Assembly (NCBI GenBank): GCA_037127255.1 | Contig: JBANSL010000013.1 | Location: 78,673,688 to 78,737,687, forward strand | Direction of reading: 5' to 3' | DNA from: Persicaria tinctoria | Taxonomy: Eukaryota > Streptophyta > Magnoliopsida > Caryophyllales > Polygonaceae | Length of the DNA stretch: 64,000 nucleotides | In this document: positions 34,438-45,947 of the stretch, piece by piece | How positions within the stretch are numbered: position 1 is the stretch's first letter | Layout of the letters: the number at the start of each line of letters is the position of its first letter | Program-made: the position numbers and the translations under genes | Notes under the pieces: generated by a model | Told to the model about the DNA's origin: nothing | Database searches by the model: none | Seen by the model: the letters and a program-made list of their open reading frames with translations, nothing else

Positions 34438-36366
34438 TCACCAATAATCAGAACACGAGCACGACCCGTGCTTGAAGCAGTGAAACCGGCTACGATCCCT
34501 GATCACAATTTCCCTGTGATACACTGATGAAGCAACCTTCATAGCCGAATGACAATCTCGGCATATACGAAGATTCTTGAATATGTAGAGAGGCATGCCT
34601 GGTTTGGTGCTTATTAGCCCAAAGCAAACCGCTAGCTTCTCACTGTGACTGAACAATGCTTGCTCTTTCTCCTCCAGTCCTTCCATGGTGCTCTCCCCGT
34701 CGCAACCGGGGAAAACCTGGGCAGCTGTTTCCGGGACATAACCAGCTGATCTCAACTTCTGTATGACTTCATCCAGCTTCGAGTAGATCTCCAGAGCACA
34801 AGGATGTGACTTGTCGCCTGCGCTGAAATGATGAACCTGCCCTTCAACGTGAATGGAGCTCATCCCAGGGACCTTTCGGATGCCCTTCTCCCTTACAACG
34901 CTGCGAAGATGATTCGCCTTTTCCTGGTTCCCGGACAAGGCATACATGTTGGAGAGCAAAACATGGCATTCTGTATTCTCAGGATCCACCTCAACCAAGT
35001 GCTGTAACAGTGTTTCAGCCAAATGGAGCTTCCCATAAAACCTGCAAGAGCCTAGAAGAGATCCTAGAATGACTGAATTAGGGCGAATCGGCATCTTCCG
35101 GACAAACTCCTCCGCCACCTCGAGTTTCCCGGATCGACCGAGAAGATCCACGACACAAGCATAATGTTCGATTTGTGGTCTGATGCCATACAAGGTCTTG
35201 AGATTGTTGAAGTAATACAGACCCTGATCAACTAAGCCAGAATGGCTGCACGCGTTCATCAGGCACGTCATAGTAACTGCATCCGGCCTGACTTCCTTAA
35301 CCATACGAGGAACCAGCTCCAACGCAACCAGACCGAGCCCGTGCATAGCTAACCCGCAAAGCAAAGCATTCCATGTCACCACATTCCTATACCGCATGTT
35401 CCAGAAGACACTCAATGCCACGTTCATCCTACCACATTTCGCATACATATCTACCAACGCGGTTCCTACCATAGGGTCCATCTCGTCTTCATCCATGACC
35501 TTTAACGCATAGGCGTGAACCCACTTGCCAATCATCGCATCACCGGACACTGAGCAGCCGCTCAACAGCGAACAGAGAGTCACATAGTTCAATCTAATTC
35601 CGAAACTAAACACCATTGCACCAAGAAGTGCAAATGCTTCCTTTGTGAAACCATTCTCCACATAGCCCCTTACCATGATTGTCCAAGCCACCTCATTTTT
35701 CTCCGGCATTGCGTCGAACAACGCCCTCCCGCTCTCTAGACCTTCCCATCTCACCAAGCCATCCAAAGCCACAGTCCAAGTGATGACACTCTTGTCCTCC
35801 ATCTCATCGAAAACCCTCTTGGCATCGCTGATCAACCCACATTTGGTGTACATTCCAAGCATCGAATTGCGCACTCTGAGCGTAAATGGCAAGCCCATCT
35901 TCACCATTACTCCGACGCCATGCTCACCAGCTCTCGCATTCCCCAACTGCGCGAACGCAGTAAAGACGCAAACCATGGTAGCATCGTCGGGCATCACAGC
36001 AAAGCCACGCATTTCCCTGTAAAGATCAACAGCCTCAACGGGCATCTTCAGATGGGTGTAGCATCCTAGAAGAGCAGTCCAGTCAAAAGCGTCTTTGTGT
36101 GAGTGGGGAATTTCGTCGAACACCTTGTGGGCGTATAGTGAGTGACCGCATTTGGAGTACAAGTGGAGAAGGGCATTGGAGACGTAGGCTTCCGGGAAGG
36201 ATGTGAGGCCGGTTGTGATGGCGGCGGCGTGGAGCTTCTCGCCGTCGGCGAGGGATGCGCGGCGGGCGCTGCACCTTATCAGGGAGCGGTAGTGACGAGA
36301 CAGTGATGCGACGGAGAGGGAGTTGGTCATGGGAACAAGAAGCCTGCATTCAGAAATCAGAATCAT
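34438..36366 (-). CDS. DYW-class PPR protein, At5g15340-like
   Basis: A single intronless frame of 642 codons. PLS-type PPR repeats run from about residue 60 to 440 (VSNALLHLYSKCGH, VWNAMLCG-type motifs such as VVTWNALLCGLAMHG, VGTALVDMYAKCGR). Then come the E and E+ motifs (VPGMSSIHVEG, AGDKSHP) and a complete DYW domain with HSEKLAVCFGL, the CRDCH zinc ligand motif and the terminal CSCSDYW. DYW-PPR proteins bind organellar RNA and the DYW domain is the C-to-U deaminase. Overall order and wording match Arabidopsis At5g15340. The N-terminus could carry an organelle presequence (Arg/Ser-rich, LSRHYRSLIRCSARRAS). A second ATG 13 codons in is an alternative start. No lesion seen. Confidence 0.93.
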   Translation of the reverse strand: MILISECRLLVPMTNSLSVASLSRHYRSLIRCSARRASLADGEKLHAAAITTGLTSFPEAYVSNALLHLYSKCGHSLYAHKVFDEIPHSHKDAFDWTALLGCYTHLKMPVEAVDLYREMRGFAVMPDDATMVCVFTAFAQLGNARAGEHGVGVMVKMGLPFTLRVRNSMLGMYTKCGLISDAKRVFDEMEDKSVITWTVALDGLVRWEGLESGRALFDAMPEKNEVAWTIMVRGYVENGFTKEAFALLGAMVFSFGIRLNYVTLCSLLSGCSVSGDAMIGKWVHAYALKVMDEDEMDPMVGTALVDMYAKCGRMNVALSVFWNMRYRNVVTWNALLCGLAMHGLGLVALELVPRMVKEVRPDAVTMTCLMNACSHSGLVDQGLYYFNNLKTLYGIRPQIEHYACVVDLLGRSGKLEVAEEFVRKMPIRPNSVILGSLLGSCRFYGKLHLAETLLQHLVEVDPENTECHVLLSNMYALSGNQEKANHLRSVVREKGIRKVPGMSSIHVEGQVHHFSAGDKSHPCALEIYSKLDEVIQKLRSAGYVPETAAQVFPGCDGESTMEGLEEKEQALFSHSEKLAVCFGLISTKPGMPLYIFKNLRICRDCHSAMKVASSVYHREIVIRDRSRFHCFKHGSCSCSDYW

Positions 36367-37021
36367 TCAGCAGGAGCTCCCCGGTTGAGCCGGCGACGAA
36401 ACGACATCGTTTTGGCCAATTTAAGGCTATAGTTTTAAATGAAATAAATGTAATATTTTAGTTTTTGAAATCACGCTTTCAAACTGCTACTCACCTTTAA
36501 ATTTCCATTTACAAGATGAGAAAATGGTAGGGAATATACCAAAATTTTGAACATCTTGCAAAAATGACATTGCAAATCTATCATTTTGACACCCCCTTGC
36601 AAATTATACCCATAAACATTTTTGCAAAGTTAAGATTTTTTTGGTATATCTATACAAATTGGCCTTGTTTTAAATTTGGGTCAATTAGGATTTGGAACAT
36701 TTTATAAATATTTTGAAAAAAGGCAAATATAATTCAATTATTTGAAGAACACAGATGGGCCCACGCACAGACGCACTACTTGTTGAGCACATCCCTCCCC
36801 CTTTCTTCTTTCCCTTTCCTGTTACTCTTGACCTTCATACATCTCCTTTGATCGCTCGCCGGCGATCAATCCTACTTCAGAATCCCCAATTAAGGTCAGT
36901 TCGTCGTTGTTCCTCTTAACCCCCCTCTATTTGCTTAATCAATGGAGTTGATCGTTTATTGTGCTTGAAATCTTTGTATTTATTTCTACAGATCAAGAGT
37001 TTTGAAGAAATTTAGGGCATC
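36367..37021. other. Divergent intergenic region with a 5' UTR intron
   Basis: Upstream of both the PPR gene (-) and the VTI11-like gene (+), so it must contain both promoters. A likely 5' UTR intron of the VTI gene runs from 36895 (GTCAGT) to 36991 (CTACAG), with a short leader exon before it. Confidence 0.55.
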
Positions 37022-40000
37022 ATGACTGAGGCATTCGAAGGGTACGAGCGCCAGTACTGCCAGATTTCCGCCAATCTCTCAAAAAAGTGCAGTGCTGCTG
37101 CTCTTGCTGATGGAGGTAAATGGAATAGATAGATGCGGACAATTGAAATAGATACTTTGATTATGTGGATTTCATGACATGAGTGATTATTGGTGGTGTT
37201 TTCTTTGAATTTTCGTCTACCATGGATGAATTAGTCTTATTATCAGCGGCAAAGCTGAGATTTCTATTTTTGGTGATGGTGAAGACGGAAAAGAGAATGA
37301 TCGAGCTAGGGATCGGAAAGAGGTAGATATAGCAACGCAAAATCCGTGCTTGTGCAAAATAGCATGAATTCTGTTCTGCAAAGCAATATCTGTGCTAGTG
37401 CAAAATAGCGACAAAGCATTAATTCTGTGCTTGTGCAAAACAAAATCAGCCACACCAAAGACTATAGCAAATCATGAATTCTCCCCATGAGTGAGGAGAA
37501 TCAAGGATAGAGACTTCATGCTTTGCAGTTATCTTCGGTGTGGCTGATCGTACCACTTGTTGGCAGTTTGAGGATTTAACCTTGTCAAGGGGCTAATATG
37601 GTTCATAATTGTTAGATCTTGAGTTATCCATCTTGGTTTCAGCAAATGTTTAATAAGAAGCCTATCCCATTTGCCCCTTTGGATGGATTTGGAATCATTG
37701 CAGTTCTCATAATAATAGGCCTGTGTCAGGTGTGTGTGTTCAAGTTCCTAAAAGTGGTAGCCTCTCAGACTGTCAGACCCATAGTTTTCTTTATAGGGGT
37801 CTTGGAACTAGCAATCACAATCATATTGTCAAAAATAAAAGTAGAGGTTCTTTGCATAAATGTACAAGAATAGAACTCTTCAGTTTCTAGGCGCCATGTA
37901 AACTTCAATTCCACCCTTTCACATGTATAAGGTTGCATTCAAATATTGTTCCTCTATACTAACATAAAAATTGGGCGGTCATGTTGGTAAGAGGTTGAAA
38001 TAGGGTATTTTGAACTTGACCAGAAAAAGTCTTTTGTTGGTTACCCCTATGTGGTTATTTGGTTTCTGGACCGCCCCTTTTAGCCTTTATTGAAGTCTTG
38101 TTTGGCATTGCTCATCAGTGTCTCGTTTTCTTAGTCTTCATCAAGCAACTTCTATTTCTCCTTAGACATTATATTTTTTTATTTTTAAAGACTCCGCATG
38201 TTGGTGCCTATCAATCGTTATGTTTGAAGGCCTAAAGGGTGAAAGCTTATCTATTTTATAAACTGTAGTGACTACACTCAGTCATCCTTTCCCATGTATG
38301 TGGGTTATAATTCTGATGGTTGTTGTTGAAATGATAGTACTATAAGCTTAACACCTTGCTGCTGTTACCTAGGCTACCACCATATGTCTCTGCCGGTTAA
38401 CCTTTGCCCATATATATAAAATAAATTCCGAACCGTCATGGGTCCAGCTTTTGATCAATGTTTTAAGTCATGGTAGAAGAAGTTTGATCCACACATAGAT
38501 ATCATTAATCCAGGTCTGAGCTTTTTGAAACATAAACTTTATATATACTGTTGGAAACTAATTAGGATGTAATGAATTGAAATTTATGTAGCTTTAGACA
38601 TAATTGTTCTCAAAGTGATCTTTTCCCTGCTAAAATTTATGTAGCTTTAGACATAATTGTTCTCAAATTGAAATTTATGTAGCTTTAGACATAATTGTTC
38701 TCAAAGTGATCTTTTCCCTGCTAAAATCCTTTATCAACTTACTTGAGTTTAGTTAAAAGATTTTCAAATCAACTAATAAATTCAATCATCATTTCTGAAG
38801 GTATTTTTATAGGACATCTAATAGAATTATTAATAAATGAAGTGGTTGGGAAAATATGATAAACTAAATATTTATCACAAAAATGGAAAATTTCCATCTC
38901 TGTTTAGTTGGAAGAAAAAAAATTCCATGCCGTTGTGTCAGATTGAACTTGCTGGAATACCCTCCTTGAATTGGTGATGTATATCAGGATGTACAAGGAA
39001 TCCGCTCATTCTTGACGAAACCCACTTAGGAATGGGTTTCATGCTTTAGGTGGAATTCTAAATGCATGAAGAATAGCCAACTTATGATTCTTAAATATTC
39101 AGTAGATGTGGAAGAAACAAGATCATCTGGATAGCAGCAGCAATTTCACTTTGAACTTCAGTCAGCTAATCTTGAAGGGAGAAAATTATCTACTTCTCTA
39201 GGAACTAAAATTTGATTATATCTCAAAGATTTTATTTAACAGCATAAATCCCAGGAGAATCTTACTAGAAGGGTTTTGATGATTACTTAATTTATAACAA
39301 CTATACATTCTAAATTGGGATGGTAGTGTGAAAGGGTGTCTTGTCCCTATATCTATGATAAGAAAAAGTGGTGTTACAAGTTCTTCTTGTCTCTTCATTA
39401 TTCCATGGTAATCTTAATTACAAACTCTTTGATATGCATTTCTGTACTCAGCAGTGATATTTGACTGGCAAGTAAGTGGACATGGTTTCTTGAGCATGTG
39501 TAATAGAATAGCATGGATTAATCTATGACGTGAATAAAAAGGTGATGCCTAGATATGCGCCTTGTGCTAAGTGACTGATATCATATTTCTAGGCGTGCCC
39601 TTCATAGACTTGAGACAACATAACTAAACAAATAAATCCTAAAGTCAAATACTCTGTAATACATTTCATTTTAAACATACTTTTGAAAATTAGAAGTTGC
39701 CCTCCCTTCCATTCTTTCTAAATATGATGCTACTAGCATAACTGAAACACCACATATCACTTGGCATATTTAGATTTTATGTATTATTGCATTCATCAAT
39801 ATTGGTTTCCTTATTTGAGGCCTGATATATGCAGTGACATAAATTTGGATATCATGACCAAAAGCTTCGTTTCTGCAGAAAAGAAGAAGCAAAAGATTGT
39901 GGAAGTTAGAGCTGGTATTGAAGAAGCAGAAAATCTGGTAGAATCTTGGACTTTTAGCAGTTTTTATGATTGCTTGATCTTCTTTTTGATGTTTTTTCCT

Positions 40001-41395
40001 GTACTTAAATCTTGTCAATTTCACGCTTTCCAGATCCGGAAAATGGACCTTGAGGCCAGAAGTATGCAGCCCAATGTTAAGGGGATGCTTCTTGCCAAAC
40101 TACGAGAATACAAATCTGATTTGAACAACTTGAAGAGTGAAGTGAAAAGGCTTTCATCAGGGAACACTAATCAGGCTGCTCGGGATGAATTGTTAGAGTC
40201 AGGAATGGCTGACACAATGGCGGTATTACAAATCAATCTTGCTCCCGAGTTTTACAGTTCTGATGATTGCTTATTTAGTTGGATATCCTGAGATATTGTA
40301 GATTAGCAGAGCTTGGTTGATTTTTGACGATTATATGTAGAATGAGTCAATACCTATGTGAATAACATGTTCTACCAAATTGCCTACAGAAGTGTCCGAT
40401 ACCTTGGTTTAAGATGGGTAGAAAACATCTCTACTTTGAAAATCAAAGTATTCCATTGCTGTAGATACATATTAGCTGGAGAAGCTTGCAATTGACATGT
40501 AAACTTGCTTAAAAACTAATTGATCTCTGATGCCTAGCAAATATGCAGTTCTTCTTTATCTAAGTTTTTTTTCTTTATTACTATTAAATGCTGTTAGCAG
40601 TCATTTCTTTTTTTAATATGATTATTCTATGATCATTTTGACTGTTTCCATAGCATTTACTTGTTATCTACTTGGCTAATGATGCCTATAGCAAAATGTA
40701 TTTTTATTTCCTCGAAGCCATATTTATTTTTGTCAGCATTATCTGCAGAATCTATTCCTGACAGAGATGTTTATTACATGTGTTAAAAAAAACTCTTTGA
40801 CTTTGCTGTTGGATTGACTAGGTTTCATCTGATCAAAGAGCAAGATTGATGGTGTCAACAGGGAGACTGAACGAGTCTAGTGACAGAGTCAGGGACAGCA
40901 GAAGAACCATGCTCGAGACAGAAGAGCTTGGGGTTTCAATTCTTCAAGATTTGCATGGACAGCGACAGTCCCTATTACATGCCCATGACACAGTAATGGC
41001 CTCAAGCTCCGCTCTTTTAATTGGATCTTGTTACTTTTTCTGGCATTGTGAAATATTTTAGGTTTATATTCTACTTGTGTTTGCTGTATCTGCTCTGAAC
41101 CACTGTGGACATCGCTTAGTCATGTTATTCATAAATAATGGACCAAGTTTGAATCTGACACTAGAAGGATTAAATAGATGCTTGTTTTTGTTCTGATTCA
41201 GATAAATGAGGATTCTCTTAACTTTTTGGACTTCTCTTTGTACAGCTTCATGGAGTCGATGACAACATTAGCCGGAGCAAGAAAATCATGAACAATATGT
41301 CTAGGCGAATGGGCAGGAACAAATGGATCATCAGTGCCATTGTTGCCGTCCTTCTGATTGCTATTGCTCTCATCTTGTATTTCAAACTTAGGTAA
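37022..41395 (+). CDS. VTI11: Qb-SNARE, VTI11-like
   Basis: Five coding exons, 37022-37115, 39879-39937, 40034-40222, 40822-40992 and 41246-41395, in phase, give 220 residues. N-terminal EGYERQYCQISANLSKKC, then IRKMDLEARS, KLREYKSDLNNLK and the SNARE helix from MVSTGRLNESSDRV through LHGVDDNI. The central Qb residue lies in the GQRQSLL segment. A single C-terminal membrane anchor (WIISAIVAVLLIAIALIL) ends YFKLR. The wording (ARDELLESGMADT, DLHGQRQSLL) is closer to VTI11 than VTI12. These SNAREs mediate TGN-to-vacuole vesicle fusion. The first intron is long, 2.76 kb. The stop codon lies within an AGGTAAGT that is a strong splice donor, so an extra terminal exon could replace the last residue. 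The two ends of the family (TK or SH) would fit that. Confidence 0.92.
38570..38735. repeat. Tandem repeat in the VTI11-like first intron
   Basis: AATTTATGTAGCTTTAGACA followed by TAATTGTTCTCAAA occurs three times. Two copies also carry GTGATCTTTTCCCTGCTA. It lies wholly inside the first intron. Confidence 0.85.
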
Positions 41396-42824
41396 GTGCT
41401 GGCAACTGTGCATTTCGGACGCAAGTTTTATGTCAACAAAGAGATGAAACGCTCAATTGTTCACCTTTTTATTTTCCGGCTCTTGCTTATATTGGTTTGC
41501 ATGGTGTTATTGTTGTGCTGTAGTGCTTTTGCAAGTTTGGTAATCTGGTTCATTGGTTTGTTCCCTAATATAACATGTTTGATCCCTTTTTGGAGTGAAA
41601 ATTTCAGTGCTGATTATTGTTTATGGTGTTCTTCATGAATATTTAATGCTCATAATTAATTTGTGATACTTTGTACCAAAAACTCAAACTGAAGATTGCA
41701 ATTGAGATGAAACCCCTTTCCTTAAGTTGAAAAATGGAAAGGTGCTCAATAAAGCTCTTCTTCACATGTTCTAAATATGCCCTGTTCACATGGCTCGAGC
41801 CGGAGACGGACAATGTAAGCGTTTATATTGTAAAATCGATTTTCGACGAATGAAAGACATATATGGTAGAATTGTTACTATAGAATACAACCCTAATCAA
41901 CGACTCATTACTTGTTAATTGCTATATAAAGATGAGTCTCTTTTCAATCTATTTTGCATCTCTCTCTCACAATACATATATATGCACATCTTGTTGCCCT
42001 TTTCTTGCAAAATGAAATCAAAATCATGTACAACAACAGTACAAGTGCAAAACAAAATAAGGCTTTTCACTCTCGTTGATTCAAGCTCAAACACAAATCC
42101 AGACAAACATGCTTTCATCTTGAGTTGCTCCCCCATAAATTTTGACAAAAAAAAATAAGTGTTAAAAAGCATCTGTTGCTCAATCTCATCTATTACAGAC
42201 TTGGTAGTTCAAGATGCTAACTTTGGCGAAGACAATGGCGAATGCTTTGTTGCCATACTTTCTTTGAACAAGATGCAAACTTCAAACAAAACCGGGATGG
42301 TGCAATGGAAAGCAACACGCCTCCAAAAGGAAGGCAGTCGGGTTCATATATGCTCATTACACCTTACACTTGTGAAAGCAACTACTCACACCCCCAGCAA
42401 AATCAGGCTTTGTGCCAGTCTATAGCGTCTAACCTTAGCGAGTGTCCCTTGGTGGCTTGCCTGATGATCTATAGTCTCCGACATTGTTCATAGCGATTCT
42501 TCATCCTATGAAATGATTAAAGAGAAGTTCATGAGATTCAATGGATGTTCAATGTAAAATGCATAGATCCTCATAAAGGATGGTCTCAATTCCTTGCAAG
42601 ATTCGAATTGGCGAATGGAAAAACATAGGACATTAGAAAGAAACTATCTTTCACAGTGAAGTTCAAATTGTAAGCTCCAAGAGTTGGGGGCTGTTTAACC
42701 CAAACCGAAGTGTTTTATATGAGGACAACGGACCTGAAGTTGCTTGATTGACATAGGTGTACCCTTACCAGATCATGTCGAGAAACAGGCATCTGCACAC
42801 ATTTTTGAAACTGCTAGAGAACTA
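41396..42824. other. Convergent intergenic region
   Basis: Holds the 3' UTR of the VTI11-like gene and the 3' UTR of the CDK-like gene. Short open frames (for example near 42160-42490) have no domain I recognise. Confidence 0.45.
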
Positions 42825-45800
42825 TCAGCGACCAGGCAAGATCCTTTGCTCAATCTGGTCCCTGGACCCGACATCTTCGAACTCCACTTGATTAGAGTCC
42901 ATTGTTTCATCTTCATGAAGCACACTTGATGGGTCTAAACTAGGACTTCTCGTACTCCCAGAGCGACTACTTGCTCTTGTGAGAGCATCAGCAGGATCAT
43001 CATCTTCAGGTTTCCTCGGATGCAGTGCGAAACTGCTAAAAGAAATGCTCCCGGGAGACATTCCAGTGGTGCTAGTTATCTTCGCTGTCGAATGTGTAGT
43101 CTCATCCGCTTCCTTGTCTTCAGAAATACGCACATCCGTTGGATTTCTTTGCAGCTGTTTTCTGTTCATCTGATGTTCCTGCACAACCGCGAAAAAAAGG
43201 ACCTCTTTGATGACTATTGTTTCTTATACATGTTTGAGGTTTTCGCGAAAGAGAGTAGACTGACATGATCAGGTACTCCTCTAGACATGCTTAAGCTACA
43301 AGGATCTGCCATAGCTTTCTCGCGTCTTGGTATCCTAGATGACGAGGAATCTTGGTTCGTTCTGGCCCTCTTCCTGAAATCACATAGACAGTTTCACATC
43401 ATTTGCTTCAAACTAGTCACACAACTCCAAGATAGCCCTAAAAAAGTTACCTTCGTGCTTCCTCGCGACTCTTTGCATCCATCTCCTTATTAGGAGGGTA
43501 TTTAGGCAAGTCTGATGGCTCACAAGGATAAGGCGACGTTGTAAAGTACTGCAAAATACTGATGTAAGAAATAACTCCTCAAATCTCAGCTAAAAAAAGT
43601 TCAAGAAAGGCTAAAGAGATCTTAAACTCGATACCTCAGATGTAAGCAAAGAGGCAGCAGTGCCGCGGTTCTGTGGTGTAATGGACAACAAGGTTTGTAG
43701 AAGCTTATTTGACGTCTCTGGGTACTCCTTGAACCTCTCACGAAGAGAGCTTTCGTAAGGAGCTTGTGGCTTGAACATAGTCGCGCGAGGTAGCTTTGAC
43801 TTGATCCAAAAATCGGCTGGTGGTGAGCCACATAGCTTGAAGATCTTGTGCAGCTGCTCAACCTGTGGACATCATAAAACCCGAGATATGAGATCTTGCA
43901 TACATGATACAGAGGTAACGAATACGAATGAAGCAGCAATGACAACAACAGACCTCTGTTTTCCCCTTAAGAATAGGCCTCCCAACAAGCAATTCCGCAA
44001 ACACACAGCCCACACTCCATAGGTCTACATACGACCCATAGTTTGTCGAGCCTAAAAGAAGCTCAGGAGGGCGATACCATAGTGTCACAACTCGGCTTGT
44101 AAGTGGTTGCCTATACCTTGCGCTTATGAAATTTGCCAAACCAAAGTCTGCAATCTTCAACACTCCATCGTCGTTTATCAAGATGTTTGATGTTTTGATG
44201 TCGCGGTGCATAATGCCTTGTCGATGGCAAGAGTCAAGGCCTTGTAGCAGCTGCTGCATAAAGCACTTGATCTGCACACCGAATTGGACTATTTCATATA
44301 GTCTTTATTTGGCTGAAGAATACGATTATATGAGAGATGTTGGGAGAGCTAACCTGTGGCTCCGTAAACTTGACCTCTGGACAAGAGACTAGGCCAGCAA
44401 GATCATGCTCCATGTAGTCAAAGACAAGGTATATGCTGCAAGATAATCTGGATGTGATTATACCACTTAGCTTGATGACATTCGGGTGGTCAAGCCTGCG
44501 AAGGATTGTGATTTCTCTAGCCATAAACCGAACACTCTCTGGCTGAAAGTTGTCGAATCGGACCTTCTTTAGAGCAACAAGCTTCCCTGTTGCATTTTCG
44601 CGTGCTCGGAACACATTGCTGTATGTGCCTTGCCCAATCTTTAGACATGGTAAGAATCAAACACCATTTTATTAGGCACAATAAAAGCCACAAAGATAAG
44701 CTATTGCACAAAAGTAGATCTCCATTGGAATTGAAGTACTTTTATCACATTATTCAAAATGACATTTGGGGTGTCATACATGCATTCATACCAATCTATT
44801 GCACAAAAAATTGCAATGTTTGTAGATCCATCAAGCTTTTGAATAAGTCAAGAGCTTTATGAACTAACTAATATGTTTCTAATCATAGCATCACTACATA
44901 ATACCCATGGCAAGGGTTGTATTATAAAAGATTCGAGGCCGAGTTGAGCCCAAGCTACTCGGCTCGACCTCGACTCAATAAAAGTTTGGCTTGAACCCGT
45001 TCATTTTTTAAACAAGTCGAGTATGAGCACATTTTTTAGCTCAGTTCAAAGCTCGGTTCGCTTGATTTAAGCTCGAATAACTCGAATTTTGTGAAATTTC
45101 TAAAATCTCCTTTAATTTACTATATTTTGAGCAAATAGGGTTGCTTAATGCCCGAAAAAAGTTTGGCTCGAGCTTGTTAATTTCCTAAACAAGCCGAGTA
45201 TGAACACATTTTTAAGCTCGAGTCCAAATTAAGCTCGAGTCCAAATTTAGGTGAGCTGAAGATGAACCAGCAATCCTCAGCTCGTTCAGATCGAATAACA
45301 GCCACACCTTGGACCTGCTGGTCCATGGTTAATGTTGCAATCTATGGTTAATGAACTAATTGTAACACCCTAAGGTTTTAGAAGATTGAATTCGATTATG
45401 TCGAAAATGTAGGTGTTTGATCCAATGTTGCAATCTATGTTGATAAAGATTCTTTGTTTTTGAGTTCTAAGCGAGGACAATGGACCGATGAATTCAATTT
45501 AAAAATTGTAATCACCTTCTCGAGCTTCTCAAAGGACTCGGCGCTAAGGGGAAGCCAGCCATGGACGGCCTCGGCGGCAGCTGAGGAGAGCCACCCAGGC
45601 CAGCCGGCGGAGCAGTTCTCGGCGGTGACCTGGTTCTTCACCGATCCGATCTTGAAGCTGAGAGAGAAATTCGAAGACGACCCTTTACTCTTCGAACCCC
45701 TATGCTTCTTGACGCCCTTTCCCCTCGCGATTCCATCTTCCCCTTCGCTGTTCCCGCCCCTATCGCCGGGCTCCGCTGTCCCTACCGGCGATGAATTCTG

Positions 45801-45947
45801 GGACAGAGGAGATCTGAATTTTAGCTTCTTGCCGAGATGCCAATGCCGATGTCGGTGCAGAGATCCGTCGGAATTGGACCGGAACCCGTTCTGGAGGGGA
45901 GAATCAGGCGGAATGCTCGACGCCCGCTTCGAAGCGATGCAACCCAT
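42825..45947 (-). CDS. CDK-like Ser/Thr kinase with N-myristoylation signal
   Basis: Seven minus-strand exons, 45947-45516, 44638-44354, 44271-43954, 43862-43635, 43548-43451, 43373-43265 and 43178-42825, join in phase to 607 residues. The protein begins MGCIASK, a myristoylation/palmitoylation signal, followed by a basic Ser-rich region. The kinase domain (about 140-425) has IGQGTYSNVF, VALKKVRFD, a PESVRF helix in place of PSTAIRE, HRDIKTSN, DFGLANF, WYRPPELLLG and DLWSVGCVFAELL. The C-terminal half (EYFTTSPYPCEPSDLPKYPP, then basic and Ser-rich) matches the plant group of Arabidopsis At1g54610/At1g18670 (IBS1). Those are CDK-related, and membrane anchoring is inferred from the N-terminus. 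The start is the ATG at 45947; the codon before it is TTG, not a start. Intron 1 carries a GAGCTCG-type repeat. No lesion seen. Confidence 0.92.
44925..45310. repeat. GCTCG/CTCGAG-rich MITE-like repeat in a kinase intron
   Basis: Words such as GGCTCGACCTCGACTC, AAGCTCGAGTCCAAATT and CGAGTATGAACAC recur in both orientations, some in two copies. The composition is related to the repeat at 26895-27150. Ends are not certain. Confidence 0.55.

Noticed and set aside
35675..36022. Plus-strand frame of 115 codons
   Set aside because: Antisense shadow of the DYW PPR gene.
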